From Streptomyces venezuelae (GTDB lineage Bacteria > Actinomycetota > Actinomycetes > Streptomycetales > Streptomycetaceae): a stretch of 64,000 nt of DNA. Under the pieces are notes generated by a model. That model saw only the letters and a program-made list of their open reading frames with translations. It made no database searches and was not told where the DNA came from. Below are positions 16,262-25,697 of this stretch, one piece after another; positions within the stretch are counted from its first letter, which is position 1; each line of letters begins with the position of its first letter. The stretch covers positions 1,860,001 to 1,924,000 of the forward strand of contig NZ_CP029192.1 in NCBI RefSeq assembly GCF_008642315.1, given 5' to 3'. Both the position numbers and the translations under genes were made by a program.

Positions 16262-18136
16262 TCATGCCTCCCAGACCGCGGCGGCGGTGCGGTCGTCGGC
16301 GTATCCCTTGACCCTGACCTGGATGTCGGCCAGGAACGCGGCGAGGCCCGGCGGGCCGCCCTTCTCCCATCTGCGGGTGAGGTGTTCGGCGAGCTCGGGC
16401 TCGCCGCGCAGCGGCTCGGCGAGGCCCTCGCTGCACAGGACGAGCGTGTCACCCGGGCGGGCGACGGAGGCGCGGAAACGGAAGGGGTCGCGGGGCGGCT
16501 CGGGGGCGGGTTCGTACGGGCTCGGGGGTGTGGTGATCCCCAGCTCCATGGTGAGCCGATCGCTCTCCTCCGTCTGCCGGGGCGGGGGCGGCGAGCCGAA
16601 GCCGACGACGGCCTCACCGGTCGCGTCGGCGACGCGCGGCTCGATGTCCTGCCACTCGCCGTCGCGCAGCCGGAAGAGGCCGCCCGCGCCGACGCCGAAG
16701 AACACGCGCGTGCGGCACGCCGGGTCGGCGGGCAGCAGCAGACACCTCAGGGACGCGGCGTACTCGTCCGGCTCAAGGCCCAGGTCGACGGCGTGCGCGC
16801 GGAGCTTGCCGAGGCTGCGGTCGGTGAGGCGGTGCAGGCCCGACTTCAGGTCGCCGCGCCGGGCGGCCCTGATGTCCTCGGCGAGCCGGGCGTGACTGCG
16901 ACCGACGGCCCGTCCGATCCAGTCGCACGCCTCGGCGGCGGCGCGGTGCGCGCCGGGGGTGGCGCGAGCACCGGTCGCCATGGCGACAAGAACCAAAGCA
17001 TCCTCCCCGCTCCCGAACCGAGCGGTGAGCAGCGCGTCGCGCCGGGGCTCGCCCCGGTACCGGGCGGAGTCCCCGCGCACGGAGGCGGCCCGCAGCGTAC
17101 CGGCCCCGTACCGGGCCCCGTCCAACACGGTGTCGGCGACGAGGTCCCCGAGGTCGTCGGGATCGGCGGCGGGCAACACGGTCGGCTCGGCCTCATAGGT
17201 GGGCGGCCCGTCCCCCACGTAGGGGGCACCGTCATCGGCCGGTCGCGGAGACGCACCGTGGGAGCCGGGCGGAAGCGCCCCGACCCGGTCCCCTTCCGTG
17301 GCCGCGTCGGAACAGTCACCCCCGGCCTGCCCACCCGGAAAGGTCACGGGCCCACCGGGACGGGTGGGAGGCGCCCACGGAGCGGGGGCGGTGAAGGTGG
17401 GAGGGGTACGCGGGGCGGGGGGCCGGGCGGGACGGGCGGGACGTTCGGGAATGGCGGGGGGCTCGGGGGGTTCCGGCCGGTCGGCCGGGGTGCGGGAGGC
17501 CCCCGGAGGGTGGGGCGGACCGGCCGCGCCGGGCGGTGCGTCGTCGCCACGGGGGCGCGGGGCGGCGGAGGGGGCAGGAGGTGCCGGCGGGCCCGACGGT
17601 GCGCGGGGCGGCCCGACCGTATCGGGCCGGGGGGACGCGGAGGGGCCTGAAGGGCCCGGCTGCTCGGGGGCGGGGCCGGGCGGGCTTGCCGCGTCGGCTG
17701 ACGCGTTGCCGCCGTGGGAGGGCCTCGGAGCTTCCGGCCGACCTGCCGGGGTGCGGGCGGCCGGTGGGGCCGGAGGTGGGGCGGGCGGGTCGGGTGATGT
17801 GCCGCCGCCGGGGCCAGGGGAGGCGGAGGGCTCCGCAGGCCACGGTTGAGCGGGGGCGGGAGGCTGGGGTGGGGTCTCCGGGGTGTTGGCTGCGGCGCCG
17901 GGGGCGTCCGCGTCGCGTCCGGACCCGGGGCGGACGTCGACGGGGGCCGGAGAGGCATCCCCAGTGGGCGGGCGCTGCGCCGGGAAGGCGTCCTGGAGCG
18001 CGTTGGACGCCGAGGCGTATCTGTCGTCCAGGGTGTCCGGCGCCAAAGACGGGCCCGTGTCCGGCGCGGCGTCGTCGTACAGCTGTCCCCACCAGTCGTC
18101 GTCGCGACCGCCGGGCCTGTCCCCCTGCTGGCTCAT
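16262..18136 (-). CDS. PP2C-type protein phosphatase with long proline-rich N-terminus
   Basis: A 624-residue protein. The first ~310 residues are low-complexity, rich in proline, alanine, serine and arginine, and surely disordered. The C-terminal half is a PP2C_2-like phosphatase domain with ARFGSGEDALVLVAMATGAR early in the domain and RPGDTLVLCSEGLAEPLRG near its end, where PP2C enzymes keep metal-binding aspartates. Several canonical aspartate motifs (DGMGG type) are not obvious, so activity needs proof. The ATG at 18136 begins MSQQGDRPGG; the frame continues 20 codons upstream. In Streptomyces such proteins usually oppose Ser/Thr kinases, but none is next door. Confidence 0.72.
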   Translation of the reverse strand: MSQQGDRPGGRDDDWWGQLYDDAAPDTGPSLAPDTLDDRYASASNALQDAFPAQRPPTGDASPAPVDVRPGSGRDADAPGAAANTPETPPQPPAPAQPWPAEPSASPGPGGGTSPDPPAPPPAPPAARTPAGRPEAPRPSHGGNASADAASPPGPAPEQPGPSGPSASPRPDTVGPPRAPSGPPAPPAPSAAPRPRGDDAPPGAAGPPHPPGASRTPADRPEPPEPPAIPERPARPARPPAPRTPPTFTAPAPWAPPTRPGGPVTFPGGQAGGDCSDAATEGDRVGALPPGSHGASPRPADDGAPYVGDGPPTYEAEPTVLPAADPDDLGDLVADTVLDGARYGAGTLRAASVRGDSARYRGEPRRDALLTARFGSGEDALVLVAMATGARATPGAHRAAAEACDWIGRAVGRSHARLAEDIRAARRGDLKSGLHRLTDRSLGKLRAHAVDLGLEPDEYAASLRCLLLPADPACRTRVFFGVGAGGLFRLRDGEWQDIEPRVADATGEAVVGFGSPPPPRQTEESDRLTMELGITTPPSPYEPAPEPPRDPFRFRASVARPGDTLVLCSEGLAEPLRGEPELAEHLTRRWEKGGPPGLAAFLADIQVRVKGYADDRTAAAVWEA

Positions 18137-18222
18137 GCCCCTAATTTTCCACCGCGACGGCCGCACGAAAACGGTGCATCCGGAAATTCCGGCCATCTCG
18201 GCGACGAAGGCGACGACAAGGG

Positions 18223-18264
18223 CCGCCGGGCGGGCCCACCCCCCACAGGAGGACCGCCCGGCGG
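18223..18264 (-). terminator. Hairpin terminator after the large S8 protease gene
   Basis: A perfect 11-bp GC stem (CCGCCGGGCGG at 18223-18233 with its complement at 18254-18264) and a 20-base loop lie 12 bases after the protease stop on the minus strand, before the phosphatase gene. There is no T tract. Confidence 0.7.
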
Positions 18265-18275
18265 GACCAGGGTGG

Positions 18276-21200
18276 CTAGCGCACGTCGTAGGCGCGGGCC
18301 ACGGTTTGTGTGACGGAGTTGCCGTGGGCGTCCGTCAGTCGGGTTCTCAGCCAGACCGGCTTGCCGGAAGCGTCCGCGTGGTTCACGGTCGCGCTCCACT
18401 TTCCGCCGTGCTCGGCGGTGGTCGCCGCCGTCCACGTCCGGCCCTCGTCGTACGAGTACGACAGCTTCGCTTCGGTGAGCGCGCCGGGCTCGTAGCCCGC
18501 GTGCCCCGTCACACCGAGTTCAATCCGCTGTCCGTCCTTCGCGGGCAGGGTTTTCAAGCCGTCCTCGGCGAGCGCGTACCGCGGGAAGAGCATCGGGATG
18601 CCCTGCGACGCCGCGTCCTCGTCGAGGTGCGAGCGGAACGACCACGTCGTCTCCGTCGACGTCGACCGGTTCCACACGCGCGAGCCGAGCTTCATGGTGG
18701 TGAGGGTCATGTCGTACGCGGAGTCCTCGGCCGGGACCGTGAACACCCCTGAGGGCCACCCGGACTCCCCCACGAGCTCGCCGTCCCGTTCGAGCCGGAC
18801 GGAGCCGATGTCGCCGAAGCTGCCCTGGATTCCGCCGTGTTCGGCGTCGGCCCAGAAGCCGGGGGCCACCCCGATCAGGTTGCCCTGGCGCTCACCGGCG
18901 AGCGCGGGCCTGCCCGCGGCGTCGCGGGGCGCGCCGGGCGTGAGGACACCCTCGTACCAGGTCTCCTTGCGCCGCTCCCCCTTCTTGTACGTGCGCACGG
19001 GGTCGATCATGAACTCGCCGTACGGGAAGCTGCTGGACACCTGGTGGCCCCAGCCGGTCGTGCCCGCCGAGTAGTACTCGGTGCGCTTGCCGGGCGCGGG
19101 GACCGACGCGAGGTTGCCGAAGTAGATCTCCAGGCCGGTGGGGCGCACCGCGGAGGGCAGGTCCACGTAGTCCGTGGCCTGGCCCATGGCACGGTACGTC
19201 GCCTCGTTCGCGGCGAGGTCCTTGTCCCGCACGCGGTAGGTGCGGTCGTCGCGGATCTGCCCGGTCTCGGGGAACGCGAGGTTGTAGACGTAGGGGCTGC
19301 TCGCCGTGGCCCGCCACTTCAACTCGGCCTTGCCGGAGTCCAGTCGGGACAGGACGTACGCCGCCTCGTCCGGCTGGATGCCGAGGACCGGCAGCGGGGA
19401 CCCGGTGAACCCGGCGGACGGGTACCAGCGGCCGGGTGCCGCGCGGTGGGCCAGGACGGCGAGCGCGCCGGCCGCCTTCGCGTCGCGGGCCACGGCAGCC
19501 ACGTCACCGCTGTCGGGCGCCGCGACGAGCGCGATCCTGCCCTTGACGCCCGCCGCTTCGAGCTCCTGCGCCGTGCCCGACTTCGCGTCGACGACGGCGG
19601 CCCTGCCCGTCCCGTCGAGGTTCGCGGAGCCGAGGGAGGCGGTCAGCGGGTGCAGCTTCTTGCCGCCGACGAGGGAGAGTTCGGAGATCTGAGGTGCCGC
19701 GGCGCGCCAGTAGCTCCCGGACTCGAAGGTGCCGTCTGCCGGCTTGCCCTCGACGGACTGGTAGTAGGAGCGGACGGTGCGCGGTCCCGCGACGGTGCCC
19801 GCGTGCAGCCAGTTGTCCTTGCCCCAGGTGCGGGCGAACGCGAGGGTGGCGCCGCGCGCTTCGGAAGCCTTGTCCGTCTTGACGGTGAGGCGGTGTGCCT
19901 TGCGGGCGTCGAGGGTGACCGTGGTGTCCTTCTTCACCTCGATCTGCGGGCGGGCGAGATGGGTGAGGGAGTCCGTGAGCTTCTGGTTGCCGCCCTCGGC
20001 GTCCGGCGTGTCGACGAACCCGGTCAGGAAGTAGGCACCGGGGCGGACTTGGTACGTCTGGTCGTTCGCGCCCTCGTTGAAGCGCCGCTCGCCGGTGGCG
20101 GTGTCGGTGCCGATGAGATCGACGGATGACGTGCCGTCAGCGGGCTTGCCGTTGCGGTCGATCAGCTTCACGCGGAGGCTGACGGTCTCCGGCTGGACGT
20201 ACAGGGAGAAGGGCGTCGAGACGCGGGTGCCGTCCTCCGCGGTGGCGAGGACGCGTCCCGTGACGTCGCCGTACTGGGCGCGCTTCAGGTCCGCGTCGGG
20301 GGTGACCTTCAGCGGCACCCGCACGGTGGCCCCGGCGGGGACGGTCACGGAGCGCTTGCCGAGCCGGGCGACGTCGGAGCGGACGGGAGAGCCGTCGTTG
20401 CCGGTGAGACGGTCCACCGACAGCTTCAACTCGACTTTCTTCCCCGTGGTGTTGGTGTAGGGAACGTCGACCGTGGTGCGGTCGGAGGAGTCCTGCGGCC
20501 AGCCGAAGCTGCCTCCCCGCACGGCGGGCGAACCGAGCACCTTCTGGTCGATGGCGGCCTTGGCGTCGAGGCGCCCGCCGCCGGTCTCGCGCGCGTCCCC
20601 GGGCACCCGGCTGTCGGCGGACGAGACGAGCGCCGCCTTGATCCGCTGGGCGCTCCAGTCGGGGTGGCGCTGCTTGACCAGCGCGGCAGCACCCGCGACG
20701 TGCGGGGTCGCCATCGACGTACCGCTCATGGACTGGTACGCGTGCACGCCCCTGCCGCCCGCGGCCGCGGCGGAGATGCCGACGCCGGGCGCGGCGATCT
20801 CCGGCTTGAGGGTGTGCGAGCCGTACGCGGGGCCGCGGCTGGAGAAGGACGCGGTGCTGTCGTCCCGGTCGACCGCGCCGACGGTCAGGACGCCGGGCGC
20901 GCAGCCGGGCGAGGAGACGGAGTTGAGGGACGGCCCCGTGTTGCCCGCGGCGATGACGAAGAGCGTGTTCTTCGCGGACCGCGCGAGCTCCTCCGTCGCC
21001 GTGCTCATCGGGTCGGTGCAGTCGGTCTGCGCCGGGTTGCCGAGGCTCATCGAGACGACGTCGGCCTTCTGGTCGACGGCCCACTGCATGCCCTCGATGA
21101 TCCACGAAGTGGCGCCGGACCCGCTGTCGTTGAGGACCTTGCCGTGCAGCAGCTCGGTGCCGGGCGCGACGCCCTTCTTCTTGCCGCCGCTCGCCGCGCC

Positions 21201-22037
21201 GGAGCCGCCGACGGTGGAGGTGGTGTGGGTGCCGTGGCCCTGCCGGTCCTCGTTGTCCGGGGAGTCGGTGAAGTTCTTCGCCGCGCCGATGCGGCCCTTG
21301 AGGTCGGGGTGCTCGGCGTCGGCGCCGGTGTCGAGGACGGCGACCTTGGTGCCCTTGCCGTCGTATCCGGCGGCCCAGGCCTCGGGGGCGTGCACCTGCT
21401 TGGTCGACCGGTCGAGGGTGGCCTCGACCTTGGCGTCGAGCCACAGCTTCTTCAGATCACCCGCGGCACGGGACCTGGGGTCGGTGATCTCCGCCCAGAA
21501 AGCACCGGCCTTCTTCTTGTCGGCCTTCAGGGCGACGCCGTCGACGGGTTCGAGGACGGGGCCGCGCTCGGCGCCGCGCGGAGTGGCGGGCACCGCGCGG
21601 GCGACGTCGACGGACTTGTCGTACACGGCGATGAGCGGCAACTTCTCGGCGTGCGCGTCGTCGTAGCCCTGGCGGACGAGCCCCGTGACGTTGAAGAGCT
21701 CCTCGTCGACGAGGCCCTCGGCGATGGCGTGGACGGCGCCCTCGGGGTAGACGTACAGGTCTTTGCCCGACTGCCGCGTCTGGACCAGCGGCGTCGTGCC
21801 GTCCTCGGCGGGCAGCGCGGACGCCCCCGCCCCGTTCTTGCCGTGGGATCTGACCAGGATCCGGTCGCCGGTGACGAGGGTGACGACGGAGCCGCCCTCG
21901 CGCTGGGGGGCGCTGCCCACCAGTGGCCTCTTGTCCGCCGTGTCCGCACGTGGCTCGGCCACGGACGGAACGGCCGCGGTGACGGCGAGGGCGACGGCGG
22001 ACGCCGCTCCCAAGGCCGTACGCGATATCGGGCGCAT
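18276..22037 (-). CDS. Large secreted S8 family serine protease
   Basis: A 1253-residue exported subtilisin-like protease. The signal peptide MRPISRTALGAASAVALAV ends near AEP. A ~180-residue propeptide-like region follows. The catalytic domain has Asp236 (VAVLDTGAD), His268 (GHGTHT), the oxyanion Asn366 (AAGN) and Ser441 (SGTSMATPHVAGAAAL). The last ~750 residues form beta-rich domains, including a PA-like segment with GRIALVAAPDSGDVAAV, and probably aid substrate binding. There is no LPXTG or lipobox, so it is released. GGGGAGAG sits just before the ATG; the frame extends 17 codons upstream without a signal. The gene is divergent from a regulator, and an inverted repeat lies between them. 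Confidence 0.93.
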   Translation of the reverse strand: MRPISRTALGAASAVALAVTAAVPSVAEPRADTADKRPLVGSAPQREGGSVVTLVTGDRILVRSHGKNGAGASALPAEDGTTPLVQTRQSGKDLYVYPEGAVHAIAEGLVDEELFNVTGLVRQGYDDAHAEKLPLIAVYDKSVDVARAVPATPRGAERGPVLEPVDGVALKADKKKAGAFWAEITDPRSRAAGDLKKLWLDAKVEATLDRSTKQVHAPEAWAAGYDGKGTKVAVLDTGADAEHPDLKGRIGAAKNFTDSPDNEDRQGHGTHTTSTVGGSGAASGGKKKGVAPGTELLHGKVLNDSGSGATSWIIEGMQWAVDQKADVVSMSLGNPAQTDCTDPMSTATEELARSAKNTLFVIAAGNTGPSLNSVSSPGCAPGVLTVGAVDRDDSTASFSSRGPAYGSHTLKPEIAAPGVGISAAAAGGRGVHAYQSMSGTSMATPHVAGAAALVKQRHPDWSAQRIKAALVSSADSRVPGDARETGGGRLDAKAAIDQKVLGSPAVRGGSFGWPQDSSDRTTVDVPYTNTTGKKVELKLSVDRLTGNDGSPVRSDVARLGKRSVTVPAGATVRVPLKVTPDADLKRAQYGDVTGRVLATAEDGTRVSTPFSLYVQPETVSLRVKLIDRNGKPADGTSSVDLIGTDTATGERRFNEGANDQTYQVRPGAYFLTGFVDTPDAEGGNQKLTDSLTHLARPQIEVKKDTTVTLDARKAHRLTVKTDKASEARGATLAFARTWGKDNWLHAGTVAGPRTVRSYYQSVEGKPADGTFESGSYWRAAAPQISELSLVGGKKLHPLTASLGSANLDGTGRAAVVDAKSGTAQELEAAGVKGRIALVAAPDSGDVAAVARDAKAAGALAVLAHRAAPGRWYPSAGFTGSPLPVLGIQPDEAAYVLSRLDSGKAELKWRATASSPYVYNLAFPETGQIRDDRTYRVRDKDLAANEATYRAMGQATDYVDLPSAVRPTGLEIYFGNLASVPAPGKRTEYYSAGTTGWGHQVSSSFPYGEFMIDPVRTYKKGERRKETWYEGVLTPGAPRDAAGRPALAGERQGNLIGVAPGFWADAEHGGIQGSFGDIGSVRLERDGELVGESGWPSGVFTVPAEDSAYDMTLTTMKLGSRVWNRSTSTETTWSFRSHLDEDAASQGIPMLFPRYALAEDGLKTLPAKDGQRIELGVTGHAGYEPGALTEAKLSYSYDEGRTWTAATTAEHGGKWSATVNHADASGKPVWLRTRLTDAHGNSVTQTVARAYDVR

Positions 22038-22069
22038 CGCTCTCCCCAGGGTTGGTGGACATGCGGGAG

Positions 22070-22108
22070 CACGGCCAAAGCGGCCCAAAGGCCCCGAACA
22101 TGGCCGTG
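22070..22108. promoter_or_regulatory. Inverted repeat in the S8 protease/regulator divergent region
   Basis: CACGGCCA at 22070-22077 and TGGCCGTG at 22101-22108 are perfect 8-bp arms 23 bases apart, only 33 bases upstream of the protease start. The adjacent divergent regulator is the obvious candidate to bind it, which would tie protease expression to that protein. Binding is inferred from position only. Elsewhere in the 232-base gap I see no gene. Confidence 0.4.
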
Positions 22109-22269
22109 GTTGGTGCTCGGTCGGTGCTGCGGTGGCGTCACCTTGTCATCGGGACGGGCGGTACGGGGATGATGTCCTCGGGCGGGTTTACGCCGTGGCT
22201 GTTTCCCGCCACGACGCCGCCGGAACGGAGCGGGGCTCGGAACGGAGCCCGAGGGAGGGGCGTCGCCGC

Positions 22270-23289
22270 ATGCTGGCTGCGATAGGTCTGGACGAGACGC
22301 ACGAGTCGGCGTACCGGGCGCTGGTGTCGGTGGGCGCCGCCGACGTGCCCGATCTCGCGCGCAGGCTCACCCTCGGCGAACCGGAGACCGAGCGGACGCT
22401 GCGCCGCCTGGAGCGGCACGGGCTCGCCGCGCAGGCGTCCGGCAGGGCCGGCCGCTGGGTGGCGGCGCCGCCCGGCGTGGCGCTCGGCGCGCTCCTCACC
22501 CAGCAGCGGCACGAACTGGAGAAGGCGGAGCTGGCGGCGACGCTGCTCGCCGAGGAGTACCGCGCGCAGGCCACCGAGCCGACCGTCCACGACCTGGTCG
22601 AGGTGGTCACCGGCGCGGCCGCCGTCTCCCAGCGCTTCCTCCAGCTCCAGCTGGGCGCGACCGACGAGGTGTGCGCCCTCGTGACCGGCAGCCCCGTCGC
22701 CATCACCGGCACGGAGAACAGCGCCGAGGAGCAGGCGACGGGGCGCGGCGTGCGCTACCGCGTCGTCGTCGAGCGCACCGTCCTCGACCTCCCGACGGGC
22801 CTCACCGAACTGTCGGCGGCGATCGGCCGCGACGAGCAGGTGCGGGTCGTGGACCGCGTCCCCACCAAACTGGTGATCGCCGACGGCTCGCTCGCGATGG
22901 TGCCGCTGACCTCGCGGACGGCGGAGCCCGCCGCGCTCGTCGTACACGCCAGTGGTCTCCTGGAGTCGCTGTCGGGCCTCTTCGAGGCGGTGTGGCGGGA
23001 GGCGCTGCCGCTGCGCATCGGCGAGGACGGCGGCACGCTCACCGAGGACGCGCCGGAGGGCCCCGACGGCACGGACCTGGAGATCCTCTCCCTCCTCCTC
23101 GCCGGCCTGACGGACGCGAGCGTCGCCAAACAGCTCGACCTCGGCCTCCGGACCGTGCAGCGCCGGGTGAAGCGTCTGATGGAGCTGGCGGGCGTGACGA
23201 CGCGGCTCCAGCTGGGCTGGCACGCGTACGAACGCGACTGGGTGGCACGCCGCCCGCCCCGCGGGCCCGCAGCACCAGGACTAACCTGA
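22270..23289 (+). CDS. TrmB/LuxR-like transcriptional regulator
   Basis: A 339-residue regulator with helix-turn-helix motifs at both ends. The N-terminus (MLAAIGLDETHESAYRALVS to about residue 80) resembles TrmB-type winged helices. The C-terminus has a LuxR-like unit: LLLAGLTDASVAKQLDLGLR followed by TVQRRVKRLMELAGVTTR. The middle part (about 90-250) is probably a phospholipase D-like or sensor domain. GGAGGGG lies about nine bases before the ATG. Streptomyces genomes have many such proteins next to secreted hydrolase genes; here it is divergent from the S8 protease and probably controls it. The trigger is unknown. Confidence 0.83.
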   Translation: MLAAIGLDETHESAYRALVSVGAADVPDLARRLTLGEPETERTLRRLERHGLAAQASGRAGRWVAAPPGVALGALLTQQRHELEKAELAATLLAEEYRAQATEPTVHDLVEVVTGAAAVSQRFLQLQLGATDEVCALVTGSPVAITGTENSAEEQATGRGVRYRVVVERTVLDLPTGLTELSAAIGRDEQVRVVDRVPTKLVIADGSLAMVPLTSRTAEPAALVVHASGLLESLSGLFEAVWREALPLRIGEDGGTLTEDAPEGPDGTDLEILSLLLAGLTDASVAKQLDLGLRTVQRRVKRLMELAGVTTRLQLGWHAYERDWVARRPPRGPAAPGLT

Positions 23290-23325
23290 CCTGCGGTTTC
23301 ACCGGATCTGCGGCACTCTGGGCAG

Positions 23326-23808
23326 ATGGGAGCGTGGGAACTCCTGCTGGTCGGCGTGGTCATGCTGCTCGGCCTGTGCGGAGTCTTGGTGCCCGGCGTG
23401 CCGGGGGCGTGGCTGGTGTGGGCCGCGGTCCTCTGGTGGACCCTGCAGGACCCGAACGGCCTCGCGTGGGGCATCCTCGTCGGCGCGACGCTCGTGCTCC
23501 TCGCGGCGCAGGCGGTGCGCTGGCAGCTGCCGCCCCGACGCCTGCGCGAGAGCGGCGCGACGCGCCGGATGGCGGTCTTCGCCGGGGCGGGCGCGCTGCT
23601 CGGCTTCTGCGTCCTGCCGGTGATCGGCGCGATCCCCGGTTTCGTCGCCGGAATCTACGCCGGAGAACGCCTGCGGCTGGGCGGCCATGGCGAGGCGCTG
23701 GCGGCAACCCGCACGGCCATGCGCATGGGCGGAAGCAGCGTACTGACGGAACTCTTCGCGTGCCTGCTCGTGCTGGGGGCGTGGTTGGGGGCGTTGATCT
23801 GGGGGTGA
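23326..23808 (+). CDS. DUF456 membrane protein
   Basis: A 160-residue integral membrane protein matching the DUF456 family. Hydrophobic segments lie at about residues 5-25 (WELLLVGVVMLLGLCGVLVP), 28-62, 80-110 and 130-158. The glycine-rich GAIPGFVAGIYAGERLRLG turn between helices is typical. It starts 36 bases after the regulator gene and could be cotranscribed. Function of the family is unknown. Confidence 0.88.
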   Translation: MGAWELLLVGVVMLLGLCGVLVPGVPGAWLVWAAVLWWTLQDPNGLAWGILVGATLVLLAAQAVRWQLPPRRLRESGATRRMAVFAGAGALLGFCVLPVIGAIPGFVAGIYAGERLRLGGHGEALAATRTAMRMGGSSVLTELFACLLVLGAWLGALIWG

Positions 23809-23816
23809 GGGGGCGG

Positions 23817-24089
23817 TCAGCGGGGGCGGTGGTGGGGGTTGGGGTTGGGGTGGCGGTCGTCCTCGTCGAGGTCGATGTCGATCTGGTCGCGGATGAGTTT
23901 GTGCGTGTTGCCTTCGGGGGTCTGCGGGGAGGGGGCGTTCTGGAGGACGGCGGCGGGTGGCCGGTGGTGGCCGGGGGCGCGGGCGGGGAAGGCGGCTCCG
24001 GTCGTGCCGGCCAGGACGGCCGCGGCGGCCGAGGCGATGACGGCTCGCCGGATGAGGCGGATGAGACGGGCGGGGCTTCGGTGGGACAT
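23817..24089 (-). CDS. Small secreted protein, function unknown
   Basis: A 90-residue protein with a classic export signal: a basic start, then RRAVIASAAAAVLAGTTGAA and a likely cut after ARA. The mature part is only ~60 residues, has a short acidic stretch (DQIDIDLDEDD) and a histidine/proline/asparagine tail that could bind metal. The ATG at 24089 has GAGGTG six to seven bases upstream; a GTG three codons earlier is also possible. The tail codons create a G-rich tract on the plus strand. No family is recognised. Confidence 0.6.
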   Translation of the reverse strand: MSHRSPARLIRLIRRAVIASAAAAVLAGTTGAAFPARAPGHHRPPAAVLQNAPSPQTPEGNTHKLIRDQIDIDLDEDDRHPNPNPHHRPR

Positions 24090-24161
24090 GGGCGGCACCT
24101 CTACCGGTCGGGAGCGGTCGGGATGATGCTGCAGTCTGCCTCCCCCGAATGAGAGGCCCTC

Positions 24162-25601
24162 TTATGCCCTTACGCCCTTACGCCCCTGCTCGGCATCGGC
24201 CAGGGCGAGGTGGCGCAGCGCGTAGGACCGCCAGGGGCGCCACGCGTCGAGGATCGGCTCCGGACCGTCGGGCAGCGCCACGTCCGGGTCGCCGAGGCCC
24301 CGCATCCGGATGACCGCGGCCGTCCGCGCGTCGAGCCCGGGCAGCGCCCGCAGCGCCGCCTCCGCGTCGTCGCGGTCCGCGCCCGCGTCCAGGCGCAGGG
24401 AGCCGTCGGCGAGCGCGGTGGCCAGCGCGCCGAGCGTGCCCGGTACGGCGGTCAGCGCGGCCGGAGCGGGAAAGAGGTGGGTGAGCCCGCCGCACGCGGC
24501 GTCGAGCACGGTCCCGTACTCCCGTACGAGACTCCCCGCCCCCTCCCGCCCCACCAGCGCACGCACCGCGAACTCGTCGGGGTCGGCGGTGCCCGGCGAC
24601 CGCAGCCCGGGCCGCGCGGCGACGAGCGGGGCGAGCCGGGGGTCGGCGCCGAGCCGCTCGTCCACGGCGTACGGGTCGGCGTCCAGGTCGAAGAGGCGGC
24701 GCAGTCGCTGTACGGCGGTGGTGAGGTCGCGCAGGTCCGTGAGGTGCAGCCGGGCGTCGAGCCAGCCGCCCCGGTGCACGGCTTCACCGGCCGAGTGCGC
24801 GCCGGTGCCGGTGCCGCCCGTGCCGTCGTGGTGCGTCTCCTCGACGGCGACGATGCCGGTGCCGTGGGGCAGCCGGAGCGTACGCCGGTAGGTGCGGTCG
24901 CCCCGTTCGCCGGTGACCTCCTCGATGCCGGTGACGGTCTCCGCGGCGAGCAGGTCGAAGACGGCGTCGGCGCGGTAGGGGCCGCGGTGGGCGAGGCGGA
25001 GCGGGATGCCGGCGGCGGGGGTGGCCCGGGCGGCGCCGCGGCGGGGGGCGGCGGCGCGCAGGGCGGTCGGCGTCAGCGCGTACACCGTCCTGATCGTGTC
25101 GTTGAACTGCCGCACGCTGGCGAATCCGGCGGCGAAGGCGATCTCGGTGACGGGCAGGTCGGTGGTCTGCAGCAGTACGCGGGCGGTGTGCGCGCGTTGC
25201 GCCCGCGCGAGGGCGACGGGGCCCGCGCCCAGCTCGGCGGTGAGCTGCCGCTGCACCTGCCGGGCGCTGTACCCCAGCCGCACGGCGAGCCCCGGTACGC
25301 CTTCCCGGTCGACGACCCCGTCACCGATCATGCGCATGGCCCGGCCTACGACGTCGGCGCGGACGTTCCAGTCGGCGGACCCGGGCACGGCGTCGGGCCT
25401 GCACCGCCGGCAGGCCCGGAAGCCGGAGGTCTGGGCGGCGGCCGCGGTGGTGTAGAAGCGGACGTTCTGACGCTTCGGGGTGACGGCGGGGCAGCTGGGC
25501 CGGCAGTAGATGCCGGTGGTCCGAACGGCGAAGAAGAACGCACCATCAAACCGAGCGTCCCGGCTGCGCACGGCCTCGTACCTGGTCTCTTCATCGATCA
25601 C
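24162..25601 (-). CDS. AdaA-AlkA fusion: methyl-phosphotriester sensor and 3-methyladenine glycosylase
   Basis: A 479-residue DNA alkylation repair protein joining three parts. The N-terminal Ada domain (about 1-75) has GIYCRPSCPA and ACRRC, the four cysteines that bind zinc and accept methyl groups from phosphotriesters. An AraC-type helix-turn-helix (about 80-180) includes LGYSARQVQRQL and EIAFAAGFASVRQFNDTIR. The AlkA glycosylase domain (about 200-479) ends with the helix-hairpin-helix region ALPGLDARTAAVIRMRGLGD and DAWRPWRSYALRHLA. The GTG at 25601 gives the usual family start, although GGAGG is only one base away from it. It probably both senses and repairs alkylated bases, and may activate its own gene. 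Confidence 0.9.
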   Translation of the reverse strand: MIDEETRYEAVRSRDARFDGAFFFAVRTTGIYCRPSCPAVTPKRQNVRFYTTAAAAQTSGFRACRRCRPDAVPGSADWNVRADVVGRAMRMIGDGVVDREGVPGLAVRLGYSARQVQRQLTAELGAGPVALARAQRAHTARVLLQTTDLPVTEIAFAAGFASVRQFNDTIRTVYALTPTALRAAAPRRGAARATPAAGIPLRLAHRGPYRADAVFDLLAAETVTGIEEVTGERGDRTYRRTLRLPHGTGIVAVEETHHDGTGGTGTGAHSAGEAVHRGGWLDARLHLTDLRDLTTAVQRLRRLFDLDADPYAVDERLGADPRLAPLVAARPGLRSPGTADPDEFAVRALVGREGAGSLVREYGTVLDAACGGLTHLFPAPAALTAVPGTLGALATALADGSLRLDAGADRDDAEAALRALPGLDARTAAVIRMRGLGDPDVALPDGPEPILDAWRPWRSYALRHLALADAEQGRKGVRA

Positions 25602-25697
25602 GCCTCCATTGTGGGGCGGAGGGACGGGTGGCGGCTGGCGGAATTCGGACGTGAAGGTGAGGGGGGCCAGAGCCTCATCCCCAGCCCAGCGAGACCC

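Noticed and set aside
20664..22172. A 502-codon plus-strand frame opposite the large S8 protease
   Set aside because: It is antisense to the catalytic triad region and has no recognisable domain.
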